Of a stretch of DNA of 28,670 bases, positions 1-6,955 are shown piece by piece. Origin of the DNA: Planctomycetes bacterium UBA2386. GTDB lineage: Bacteria; Planctomycetota; UBA1135; UBA2386. How positions within the stretch are numbered: the first letter of the stretch is position 1; the number at the start of each line of letters is the position of its first letter. A program made the translations under genes and the position numbers. The notes under the pieces are model-generated. The model was not told the origin of the DNA and ran no database searches. It was given only the letters and a program-made list of their open reading frames with translations. The stretch covers positions 30,338 through 59,007 of the forward strand of contig DDSQ01000134.1 of the NCBI GenBank assembly GCA_002343845.1, given 5' to 3'.

Positions 1-92
1 CCCGCCGGTCCACGGTCCTGCAGGATCGCCACCTTGATCGAGGAACTGCCGACGTCGATGCCGGCCGCCCACAACGGTTCGTCGGGCTTCAC
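1..92 (-). CDS. bcrD: Benzoyl-CoA reductase subunit D, N-terminal fragment (cut by window edge)
   Basis: Only the first 30 codons are in the window. The GTG start at 92 overlaps the bcrA stop codon by four bases (GTGA), the coupling used elsewhere in this operon. The visible peptide contains GIDVGSSSIKVAIL, the phosphate-1 loop of the BadF/BadG/HgdC ASKHA ATPase family. In class I benzoyl-CoA reductase, BcrA and BcrD form the ATP-hydrolysing electron-activating module that passes low-potential electrons from ferredoxin to the BcrBC ring-reducing module. Position directly after bcrA matches the known bcrCBAD order of Thauera-type clusters, so D is preferred over a second A-type paralogue. The rest of the gene lies outside the window. 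Confidence 0.8.
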   Translation of the reverse strand, partial: MKPDEPLWAAGIDVGSSSIKVAILQDRGPA

Positions 93-1405
93 GATGCCAC
101 CTCCACGGCTTCTTCCTGTTGCCGCTGCACCTCGCGCCAGGCGAACGTCGCCGCGCCCAGCGCCCCGGTGTAGATCGAATCCGGCGAGATGTTGAGTGTG
201 CGCGCGCCGTAGTTCTCGGCGACGAGATCGCGCAGCGCCTTCACGGCGGCGGTGTTCTTGGCCACGCCGCCGGTGAAGGTGAACTCGTCGTGCACGCCGC
301 CCGAACGCGCCAACAGCGACATCGCCCGCAGGACGATCGCGCGGTGCAGACCGCTCAGGATGTCCTCGCGCTTCTCGCCGAGCGACAGCCGTTCGCGCAG
401 CTCGGCGCCGGCGAACACGGTGCAGGTCGAGTTGATGCGCACCGTGCGGCACGCCTTGCCGGCCATCGGACCGAGTTCGTGCAGGCCGAGGTTCATCTCG
501 TCGGCGATGTAGCCGAGGTAACGACCACAGCCAGCCGCGCAGCGATCGTTCATCTGGAAGCTGGTGACGATGCCCTGCTCGTCGATCTGGATCGCCTTCG
601 TGTCCTGGCCGCCGATGTCGAGCACGGTGCGCGTACGAGGGAACATGGTGTGCGCGCCGAGCCCGTGGCAGAGGATCTCGCTGCGGATCAGCTTCTCCGG
701 GAACGGCAACCGCTGTCGCCCATAGCCGGTGCCGACGCACAGCCGCTGCACGAGATCGATCGCCGCCACCGCGTCGACGGCCTGCTGCAGCGCCCCCGCC
801 CGCATCGCCACCATCGCCTGCCGCGCATGCTCGGCAAAGGTGCCGACCGCTTCGGTCGAGTTCTCGGTCTCGAGGATCGCCTTGTCGAACAAGCCGACCA
901 GCGGGTCGAAGGCGTGCTGCCCGTCGCGGGCCAGGCCCTCGGCGAGTCCGACGTAACGGCTGCCGGCGAGGTCGCGGAAGAAGTCGCTCTTGCGTGAGCT
1001 GCCGACCTGGAACAGTTCGCCAGCTTCGTCGGTCATGCGGCCGAGGATCGTGTCGAGCGCCTTCCCGGTGCTCGTCCCGAGCGCCTGCTGGCGGGCATGG
1101 TGGTGCAGGCGCTCGCCCAGCGCGCGCAACTGGCTGCGATACTGCTGCTCGCGGAAACGCAGCTCGAAGGCCTGCAGCAGCCGCTGGCGTTCGTCTGGCG
1201 CCACGGCGGCCGCGGCCAGCCGGCCGTCGATCAGCGCGAAGCGCGCGTTGATCAGCGCTTCGCCGAGCGACACCCTGCAAGCGACGTCGTAGTTGCTGCG
1301 GCTGTTGGTGATGCCGCGTCCGAGCACCTTGCGGTCCGGGTCGAGCACGACCGCCTTGGTGGTGGTCGAACCGAGGTCGATGCCGACGCAGAACTCGATG
1401 CGCAT
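89..1405 (-). CDS. bcrA: Benzoyl-CoA reductase subunit A (ATPase, electron activator)
   Basis: Predicted 438 aa, the usual length for BcrA/BadF. The N-terminus carries the ASKHA phosphate-1 motif GIDLGSTTTKAVVLD. The second ATPase half has VLDIGGQDTKAI, followed by NDRCAAGCGRYLG. In this family the two cysteines (Cys289 and Cys293 here) ligate the [4Fe-4S] cluster shared between the A and D subunits. The protein hydrolyses ATP to push electrons from reduced ferredoxin onto BcrBC for benzoyl-CoA dearomatisation in the cytoplasm. The ATG at 1405 was chosen because it lies one base after the bcrB stop and has a GGGAGG site eight bases upstream; an upstream in-frame start at 1423 would run into bcrB. 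The stop overlaps the bcrD start by four bases. Confidence 0.93.
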   Translation of the reverse strand: MRIEFCVGIDLGSTTTKAVVLDPDRKVLGRGITNSRSNYDVACRVSLGEALINARFALIDGRLAAAAVAPDERQRLLQAFELRFREQQYRSQLRALGERLHHHARQQALGTSTGKALDTILGRMTDEAGELFQVGSSRKSDFFRDLAGSRYVGLAEGLARDGQHAFDPLVGLFDKAILETENSTEAVGTFAEHARQAMVAMRAGALQQAVDAVAAIDLVQRLCVGTGYGRQRLPFPEKLIRSEILCHGLGAHTMFPRTRTVLDIGGQDTKAIQIDEQGIVTSFQMNDRCAAGCGRYLGYIADEMNLGLHELGPMAGKACRTVRINSTCTVFAGAELRERLSLGEKREDILSGLHRAIVLRAMSLLARSGGVHDEFTFTGGVAKNTAAVKALRDLVAENYGARTLNISPDSIYTGALGAATFAWREVQRQQEEAVEVAS

Positions 1406-1406
1406 G

Positions 1407-2705
1407 TCAGCTGCCTCCCGCACGCTTCTGCGCGATCATCTGGAAGTAGGACTCGAGGCGGTTCTTGATGTTCGACGCCGAGAAGTAGCGCGGATCGACC
1501 AGGTCGCTCTCGATGAACCCGCCCGGCCGGCCGGTGCGCTGCTCGACTTCGCGCAGGATCATCAGTTGGCCGGCACTGAACGAATTGCAGCTCTTCACCG
1601 AGTTGATCAGGAAGCCGTCGGCCGAGTACTCCTTCACGTACTTCGCCAGCATGGCGACACGCGTCGGCAGGTTCAGGTTCGTGTAGCAGCCCATGCAGTA
1701 GTCGGCGAGCGACTCCAACGGACGGCTCGGGTCGTGGCGGAAGCCGTTGTCGTAGACACCGCCGACCTTGGTGTAGGTCGAGGCCACGACCACCGCGCCC
1801 TCGTCGGTGAACATCTGCCAGAACTGGCGGAAGCTGGTCCAGTTCGGCGGGCCCTCGACGACCACGCGGTACTTCTCCTCCTGCAGCTCGCCGTCCGGGA
1901 TGATCGGCCCCTTGCCCTGGCGAATGCGGTCTTCGATCTCGCCGCGCAGTTCCTGGTAGTAGTCGATCGCCTCCTGGGTTCCCCGGAAGGCGGTGAAGAT
2001 CGGACCGATGTAGTAGACGCCGCCGAAGTAGGCGTCGATCGGCGACGGCCGCCTCTTGCCGCTCTCCAGCACCCAGACCAGGTCGTCCTCGGCCTTCGCC
2101 GACAGCGCCAGCTGCCGCTTCAGCAGGTCCTCGTCGTAGGCGCGGCCGGAGATCCTCTCCAGCGCCGGGATCACCTTCTTCCGCAGCTGGTCGACCACGT
2201 AGCGGCGCATCGAGTCGGTGATGACGCCATCGCCCTGGTAGGGCACGTGCAGCATCACGCACGGGCAGTCGTACTCCTGCGCCAACAGCTCGAACCACTT
2301 CAGGAACGTGAAGCAGCCCGTGTACGACAGCAGCAGCAGATCCGGCTTCGGCAGCCGTTCGCCGGTCGGCCCGACGTTGCCCGACTTCAGCATGCCGATG
2401 TCGCACTTGACGTAGGTGCAGACGTCCTCGCTGTGGCCGAGCTTCTCGGCGAGCCCGATGTAGTCGCGCGACTTGCCGCGCATGCCCGACTGCAGGGCGT
2501 TGATCTCCGGCAACACCGGCAGCACGCCGAATGAGCCGAGCAGCTCGGTCAGGTTGCCGGGCACGAACGTGTAGGCGCACTTCTGGCCCAGGTCGGGGGC
2601 CATCGCGAGCTTGTGGAAGTGGTCGGCGATCATCGCCTTCTGCCGCTCCTGGCTCTTGTCCTTGGCGGCGGCGGCGGCGCTGGCGGCGACGACGGGATTG
2701 CTCAT
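1407..2705 (-). CDS. bcrB: Benzoyl-CoA reductase subunit B (ring-reducing module)
   Basis: Predicted 432 aa, close to the roughly 435 aa of characterised BcrB/BadE. It belongs to the HgdB-like 2-hydroxyacyl-CoA dehydratase/benzoyl-CoA reductase family, which holds active-site [4Fe-4S] clusters. Cysteine-bearing segments that fit are SYTGCFTFLKWFELL, DYCMGCYTNLNLPTR and NSVKSCNSFSAGQL. With BcrC it forms the module that binds benzoyl-CoA and accepts electrons from BcrAD, giving cyclohexa-1,5-diene-1-carbonyl-CoA. Two starts are possible. ATG 2711 makes a four-base overlap with bcrC but has GGAG only three bases away. ATG 2705 has the same GGAG nine bases away and is preferred. An Ala-rich N-terminal tail precedes the conserved fold. 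Confidence 0.93.
   Translation of the reverse strand: MSNPVVAASAAAAAKDKSQERQKAMIADHFHKLAMAPDLGQKCAYTFVPGNLTELLGSFGVLPVLPEINALQSGMRGKSRDYIGLAEKLGHSEDVCTYVKCDIGMLKSGNVGPTGERLPKPDLLLLSYTGCFTFLKWFELLAQEYDCPCVMLHVPYQGDGVITDSMRRYVVDQLRKKVIPALERISGRAYDEDLLKRQLALSAKAEDDLVWVLESGKRRPSPIDAYFGGVYYIGPIFTAFRGTQEAIDYYQELRGEIEDRIRQGKGPIIPDGELQEEKYRVVVEGPPNWTSFRQFWQMFTDEGAVVVASTYTKVGGVYDNGFRHDPSRPLESLADYCMGCYTNLNLPTRVAMLAKYVKEYSADGFLINSVKSCNSFSAGQLMILREVEQRTGRPGGFIESDLVDPRYFSASNIKNRLESYFQMIAQKRAGGS
1414..1419 (-). promoter_or_regulatory. Ribosome binding site of bcrA
   Basis: GGGAGG on the minus strand, eight bases before the ATG at 1405. It lies inside the end of bcrB and decides the bcrA start in favour of 1405 over the longer frame from 1423. 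Confidence 0.75.
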
Positions 2706-2707
2706 GG

Positions 2708-3871
2708 TCATTCGCTCCAAAGCTTGATCGAGTCGGCGAAGGTGCCGGCCTGTTCGCGGATCACCTGGAATTGGCCCGTGTTCTCCGCGTACTTGAACGC
2801 CGTCCACGGGATGCCCGCGCGCTCGACGGCAGCGGTCGCCATCGGTTGGTCGAGCAGTGCCGGGTCGCAGAAGCTCGGCGCGCAGAAGATGACGCCCTCG
2901 GCGCCGGAGTGCTCGACGCGGTCGACCAGGTCCTGGCCCTTCTTGCCGTCGTCGATGTAGCGGATGGCGCTCGGCATGCCCTGGCGCAGGTAGGCGAGCG
3001 CCAGGTCGCCGAGCGGGTCGTCGCCATCGGCGCGCACGGCCCCGCGGATCCAGCGATGCACCTGCACGAAGTCGTCGTCGACGATGTAGCAGCCGGAGCG
3101 TTCCAGCGTCTTGATCAGACCGAGCGGCGGCTGTTCGCAGAACGAACCCGTGAGCAGCACGCGCGCCTGGTCCATCGGCCGGCGGTCGGCGGCGGCCGCG
3201 ACGGCGGCGCGATACTCGCGCAGCATCGCGGTGTGCTCCTCGACCGGCAGCACGCAGCCGGCGCGCAGCAGCAGGTAGAGTTCGCCGGTGGGCACCAACC
3301 ACGGCTGCTGCTGGCGGAGCGTGTAGAGACCCTCGACCAGTTCGCGGTGGGTGTTGTAGGCGGCGATCGACGCGCGCAGGGCCGCGGCGGTCAGCGGGCG
3401 GGCGCCCCGGGCAGTCAGCGCCTCGGCGATCTGCTCGAGCTCGTGGCGGTAGAACGCGCCGCCGATGTCCGGCGCGAAGTCCTGCGGCACATCGAGGTAG
3501 TGCGAGTACTTGCCCGGGAACTGCATCATCCACATGCCCGACAAGTTGCGGATCACGTCGCAGGTGGCCGGGAACAGCATGCCGTCGAGGCAATCGAGGG
3601 CGCCGTTCAGGCCGAGCTCGATGACGCTGCGCGGCAGGTGGCAGATGTAGCTCTGGTAGTAGGCGTCACCGCGGATGATCTCGAGGTCGTCACCCGCCCC
3701 CATCACGCCGACCGGCAACACCCCCATGGCGTGCAGCAACTCGCGCGGCACGTAGACCGGCAGGAAGCCGACCGCGAGCCCGCCGGTGCGGCGTTTCCAT
3801 TCGTGCACGGCGGTGAACCGCAGGTCGCGATAGAGATCCTCGGCGCGTCGCAGCAGGGAGTCGAGGGTCAT
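2708..3871 (-). CDS. bcrC: Benzoyl-CoA reductase subunit C (ring-reducing module)
   Basis: Predicted 387 aa, matching BcrC/BadD (about 386 aa). It is the second HgdB-like subunit and partner of BcrB. Cysteine segments include GALDCLDGMLFPATCDVIRN, LTGSFCEQPPLGLIKTLE and IFCAPSFCDPALLDQPM, as expected for a subunit carrying a [4Fe-4S] cluster. Early segments such as AVHEWKRRTGG and VPRELLHAMGVLPVGVMG are typical of the family's first domain. The ATG at 3871 overlaps the dch stop by four bases (ATGA) and has GGAGG five bases upstream, so the start is well supported. It is first of the four reductase genes, giving the order bcrC-B-A-D. Confidence 0.93.
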   Translation of the reverse strand: MTLDSLLRRAEDLYRDLRFTAVHEWKRRTGGLAVGFLPVYVPRELLHAMGVLPVGVMGAGDDLEIIRGDAYYQSYICHLPRSVIELGLNGALDCLDGMLFPATCDVIRNLSGMWMMQFPGKYSHYLDVPQDFAPDIGGAFYRHELEQIAEALTARGARPLTAAALRASIAAYNTHRELVEGLYTLRQQQPWLVPTGELYLLLRAGCVLPVEEHTAMLREYRAAVAAAADRRPMDQARVLLTGSFCEQPPLGLIKTLERSGCYIVDDDFVQVHRWIRGAVRADGDDPLGDLALAYLRQGMPSAIRYIDDGKKGQDLVDRVEHSGAEGVIFCAPSFCDPALLDQPMATAAVERAGIPWTAFKYAENTGQFQVIREQAGTFADSIKLWSE

Positions 3872-4644
3872 GCATGCCTCCATTGCGGGGCGCGTTTCTG
3901 CAGGAATGCCTGGATGCCCTCGTTGGCGTCGGCGGTGGCCATCAGCTCCTGCAGGTAGGCGCGTTCGAGCGCGTCGAGGTCGGCGAAGAAGTCGCGCTGG
4001 AACCGGCTTCGCACCGCCCGCACCGCATGGCGCAAGCTGCTGGCGGAATGCCGGCCCAGGTGGTGCTCGGCGTAGGCGATCGCCGCGGCTTCGGGGTCGT
4101 CGGCGATCTGGTCGACGACGCCGACGCGCAGCGCCTCCTCGGCACCGAGTGAACGGCCGGACAAGCACAGGTCCTCGGCGGCGGCGCGCCCGGCGCGCGC
4201 GGCCAACAGCAGCGACGCAACCGGCGCGAACACGCCGAGCGAGATCTCCGGCTGGCCGAGCTTGGCGTCGGGCGCGGCGAACACGCGGTGGCAGAACGTC
4301 ACCAGTTCGAGGCCACCACCGAGGCATTGCCCGCGCACGGCAGCCAACACCGGCACTTCGGCCGCGGCGATGGTGCGGAACAGGCCGTGGAACGCGCGCA
4401 GCATGCCAGCGACGTGTTCGGGCAGGTGCTCCTGCACCGACGCGCCGAACGAGAAGTGCGGGCCGGCATGGCTGAGCACGATGGCGCGCAGTGCTGGCGC
4501 GCGGCGGGCCGCAGCGAACGCGGCGTCGAGCGCCTGCGTCATCGCCGCATCGACGACGTTGGCCTTCGGTCGGTCGAGGCGCAGCAACCAGAGGTGCTCG
4601 CTGCGCTTCTCGATCCGCAACGGGGACGGGACGGGCTCGGTCAC
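3868..4644 (-). CDS. dch: Cyclohexa-1,5-diene-1-carbonyl-CoA hydratase
   Basis: Predicted 258 aa crotonase-fold protein, the normal length for Dch. It hydrates the dienoyl-CoA made by benzoyl-CoA reductase to 6-hydroxycyclohex-1-ene-1-carbonyl-CoA. Crotonase signatures are visible: LDRPKANVVDAAM near the N-terminus, the oxyanion-hole region SHAGPHFSFGASVQEHLP, and VRGQCLGGGLELVTFC followed by LGQPEISLGVFAP. Sequence alone would also fit a generic enoyl-CoA hydratase; the assignment to Dch rests on its place between oah and bcrC. The GTG at 4644 was chosen because GGAGG lies six bases upstream, and translation from earlier in-frame codons would run back into oah. The gap to oah is 13 bases. 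Confidence 0.88.
   Translation of the reverse strand: MTEPVPSPLRIEKRSEHLWLLRLDRPKANVVDAAMTQALDAAFAAARRAPALRAIVLSHAGPHFSFGASVQEHLPEHVAGMLRAFHGLFRTIAAAEVPVLAAVRGQCLGGGLELVTFCHRVFAAPDAKLGQPEISLGVFAPVASLLLAARAGRAAAEDLCLSGRSLGAEEALRVGVVDQIADDPEAAAIAYAEHHLGRHSASSLRHAVRAVRSRFQRDFFADLDALERAYLQELMATADANEGIQAFLQKRAPQWRHA
3877..3881 (-). promoter_or_regulatory. Ribosome binding site of bcrC
   Basis: GGAGG on the minus strand, five bases before the ATG at 3871, inside the end of dch. It confirms the ATGA-overlap start rather than an upstream in-frame codon. Confidence 0.7.
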
Positions 4645-4650
4645 GGCAGG

Positions 4651-4655
4651 CCTCC
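4651..4655 (-). promoter_or_regulatory. Ribosome binding site of dch
   Basis: GGAGG on the minus strand, six bases before the GTG at 4644 and just after the oah stop. It supports a GTG start over longer in-frame alternatives that overlap oah. Confidence 0.7.
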
Positions 4656-4657
4656 GG

Positions 4658-5773
4658 TCACTGCTTCGCTTCGGCGGTTGCCCTGCCGTGCGCACGCCAC
4701 AGGATCGCCTCGGTCAGCGGCTCGCCCCAGGCGTCGCCCCGCGCCTGCAATTGGCGCAGCAGCAGGAAGTCGGGCTCGCGGCACTCCTTGTTGCCCTCGT
4801 TGAAGGCGCGGAAGCCGGCGCGGCCCTCCGTCATCATGTTGAGTCCGAGCCAGGCGCGGTTGGTCTCGCGGTTCTTGTCCCAGTGCGCAAGCTTGTGCTT
4901 GCGCACGCTCTCGACGGTCTTGCTGAGACAGCCCGGCATCGTCATCGCGAGCGACGTGACCATGCCGTCGACGGCCTGGTCGAGCAGCGACAGGTCGACC
5001 GTGCCGCGCGCCAGCAGTTCCTTGCCGGCCTTCGCTTCCGCTCCCGTCTTGAACTCGCCGTGCACGATGCGGCCCTTGTCGTCGAGCCAGCGGTCCGTGA
5101 TCACCGTCGGGTTGACCACGAACTTGCCGTCGACCTTCAGGGCCGGCACCACATCGGTGAGCAGACCGATGCGCAGCGCCTTGTGGGCGCTCCAGTGGTT
5201 GCAGAGCGTGCAGCTCTCCATCGCCTTCTCCATGCCGACGAACAGCGGCAGGAAGTCGGTGCTGCCGCCGTCCGGCGCGCTGCCGTGCTTGGGGCCCGCC
5301 TGGCCGAACCGCGCCAGGTCGCTGGCGATCGAGAAGTCGCACGCCATGCCGATCTCCTGGCCGCCCGCGATGCGCATGCCGTTCACGCGGCAGATCACCG
5401 GCTTGTCGCAGTGCAGGATCGCCGTGACCATGTCGTTGAACAGCCGCATGTACTGGCGGTACTCCTCGGGACGGCCGGCGTAGTACTCGGCGTACTCGAC
5501 GGTGTTGCCGCCGGTGCAGAACGCCTTGTCGCCGCTGCCGGTGAACACCACCGCGACGCAGCCGCGGTCGTTCGACGCCGCGCGCATGCCGAGGATGACT
5601 CCCTTCACCATCTCGGTGGTGTAGGAGTTGTACTGCGACGGGTTGTCGAGCATGATCCGCGTCGCGTGCAGGTCGGCGACCACCTTGCCGGCCGGATCGC
5701 GCACGGGCAGTTGCTCGACGCGGATCCCGGGGTGCGAGGTGGCGGGGACGAGATCGTGGTTCTTGAAGTTCAT
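4658..5773 (-). CDS. oah: 6-oxocyclohex-1-ene-1-carbonyl-CoA hydrolase (ring cleavage)
   Basis: Predicted 371 aa, near the usual 375-380 aa of Oah/BamA and about 110 residues longer than an ordinary crotonase. It adds water and hydrolytically opens the ring of 6-oxocyclohex-1-ene-1-carbonyl-CoA to give 3-hydroxypimelyl-CoA. Typical segments are FTGSGDKAFCTGGNTVEYAE, VNGMRIAGGQEIGMACDF, FGQAGPKHGSAPDGGSTDFL and SCTLCNHWSAHKALRIGLLT. The long C-terminal part (LSKTVESVRKHKLAHWDKNR, then WLGLNMMTEGRAGFRAFNEG) is characteristic. The ATG at 5773 is used here. A GTG at 5785 would overlap the had stop by four bases and add four residues; neither has a strong Shine-Dalgarno site, so the start is uncertain by 12 bases. 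Confidence 0.93.
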   Translation of the reverse strand: MNFKNHDLVPATSHPGIRVEQLPVRDPAGKVVADLHATRIMLDNPSQYNSYTTEMVKGVILGMRAASNDRGCVAVVFTGSGDKAFCTGGNTVEYAEYYAGRPEEYRQYMRLFNDMVTAILHCDKPVICRVNGMRIAGGQEIGMACDFSIASDLARFGQAGPKHGSAPDGGSTDFLPLFVGMEKAMESCTLCNHWSAHKALRIGLLTDVVPALKVDGKFVVNPTVITDRWLDDKGRIVHGEFKTGAEAKAGKELLARGTVDLSLLDQAVDGMVTSLAMTMPGCLSKTVESVRKHKLAHWDKNRETNRAWLGLNMMTEGRAGFRAFNEGNKECREPDFLLLRQLQARGDAWGEPLTEAILWRAHGRATAEAKQ

Positions 5774-5781
5774 GACATCGC

Positions 5782-6849
5782 TCACGGCACGAGGACGAGG
5801 CGGCGCGACACGCGGTTCGCGTGCACGTCGGCGAAGCTCTGGTTGATCGAGGCCAGCGGGCGCAACTCGGTGAACGGCTGCAGCGCGACCTTGCCGGCGA
5901 GGACCAGGTCGAGGGCGGCCGGATACAGCTCGGGCAGACAGCCCCAGTTGCCGGCAGCGGTGGCATCGAAGGCCATCAGGTTGGACAGGCGCAGTTCGAC
6001 CTTCTTGGCAGTGAAGCCGACCACCGACAGGTGGCTGCCGTGCTCGAGCAGCGAGAACGCGGTTCCCTGACCCGCCGGCGAACCCGAACACTCGAAGATG
6101 CGCCAGCGGAAGGTCGGCACACCGTTCGCCTTCGCCAGGTCGCGCACCGCCTGCTTCAGCGCCTTGAACTCGAGTTGGTCGGCGCGCAGGCCGAGCTTGG
6201 CGCCGTGCTCCAGCGACATCTGCAGCCGCACCGGGTCGACGTCGATCGCGACCACCAACGCACCGAGCGCGTGCGCGATCTGCACCGCGTAGCCGCCGAC
6301 GCCGCCGACGCCGACCACGACGGCGAGGTCGCCCGGACCAAGACCCACGCGGTGGATCGCCTGGTAGGGCGTGGTGACTGCATCGGCCAGCACCGCCAGC
6401 GTCGCCAGGTCGAGCCCGGCGCGGTTCACGTTGCGGTCGCGCAGATCGGGCACGGGGCACAGGCCCGCTGCGGGCACCCTGACATGGCTGCCGAAGCCGC
6501 CGTGCACATCGTTGCCGGGGAAGATCTGCTTCGGACACACCGAACCCCGGCCGGCTCGGCAGGCAGCACAGTTGCCGCAGGGCATCACCGCCGGCACCAC
6601 CACGGTGCGGCCGAGCCAGGACTCGGCGCCAGCCCCCGCTTCGACCACCGTGCCACTGATCTCGTGACCGAGCACCAGCGGCAGCGCGTGCCGCGTCGGC
6701 ACCCCATCGAAGCAGAAGCCCAGGTCGGTGTGGCAGATGCCGCACCCGGCGACCTCGACCAGCACTTCGCCGGGGCGCGCGTTCTCGCTGCGCGTGGTCT
6801 CGCGCAGCGGCTCGCCAGGCGCCGTGAACATCCACGCGGATACTTCCAC
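5782..6849 (-). CDS. had: 6-hydroxycyclohex-1-ene-1-carbonyl-CoA dehydrogenase
   Basis: Predicted 355 aa zinc-type medium-chain dehydrogenase. It oxidises 6-hydroxycyclohex-1-ene-1-carbonyl-CoA to the 6-oxo compound, the substrate of Oah. Catalytic-zinc motif GCGICHTD lies at residues 35-42 and is followed by [15 protein letters not shown]. The structural-zinc loop [16 protein letters not shown] has four cysteines. The nucleotide fold [17 protein letters not shown] is followed by AIDVD, an acidic residue that favours NAD. The specific substrate is inferred from operon position, because the family is broad. GTG 6849 was chosen because family members start shortly before an AW-FT-PG segment, present here as [14 protein letters not shown] at 6870 is also possible. 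This is the first gene of the operon, divergent from the esterase at 6956. Confidence 0.85.
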   Translation of the reverse strand: MEVSAWMFTAPGEPLRETTRSENARPGEVLVEVAGCGICHTDLGFCFDGVPTRHALPLVLGHEISGTVVEAGAGAESWLGRTVVVPAVMPCGNCAACRAGRGSVCPKQIFPGNDVHGGFGSHVRVPAAGLCPVPDLRDRNVNRAGLDLATLAVLADAVTTPYQAIHRVGLGPGDLAVVVGVGGVGGYAVQIAHALGALVVAIDVDPVRLQMSLEHGAKLGLRADQLEFKALKQAVRDLAKANGVPTFRWRIFECSGSPAGQGTAFSLLEHGSHLSVVGFTAKKVELRLSNLMAFDATAAGNWGCLPELYPAALDLVLAGKVALQPFTELRPLASINQSFADVHANRVSRRLVLVP

Positions 6850-6859
6850 CCTCGTGGAA
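6844..6859 (-). promoter_or_regulatory. Perfect inverted repeat over the had start codon
   Basis: On the minus strand the sequence reads TTCCAC-GAGG-GTGGAA, a perfect 6-bp inverted repeat with a four-base loop. The proposed had GTG start (6849-6847) forms the first three bases of the 3' arm, and the loop itself is a GAGG. It could be a short operator for a regulator of the benzoyl-CoA operon, or an mRNA hairpin that masks the start. It could also be chance, since six-base arms are short. No regulator gene is adjacent. Confidence 0.35.
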
Positions 6860-6955
6860 AGCCTGCCCACGCGCCGAATTGCGCCCCTGCAGCTTCGCGC
6901 CGACGATCTGGCGTTGGTTGCGAGGCCTCACCGCCGTTGTCCGGCTCCTCGAACG

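Noticed and set aside
3868..4644. Reading this gene as a general fatty-acid enoyl-CoA hydratase.
   Set aside because: Sequence alone allows it, but tight placement between oah and bcrC, with a coupled start and matching length, makes the dienoyl-CoA hydratase far more likely.
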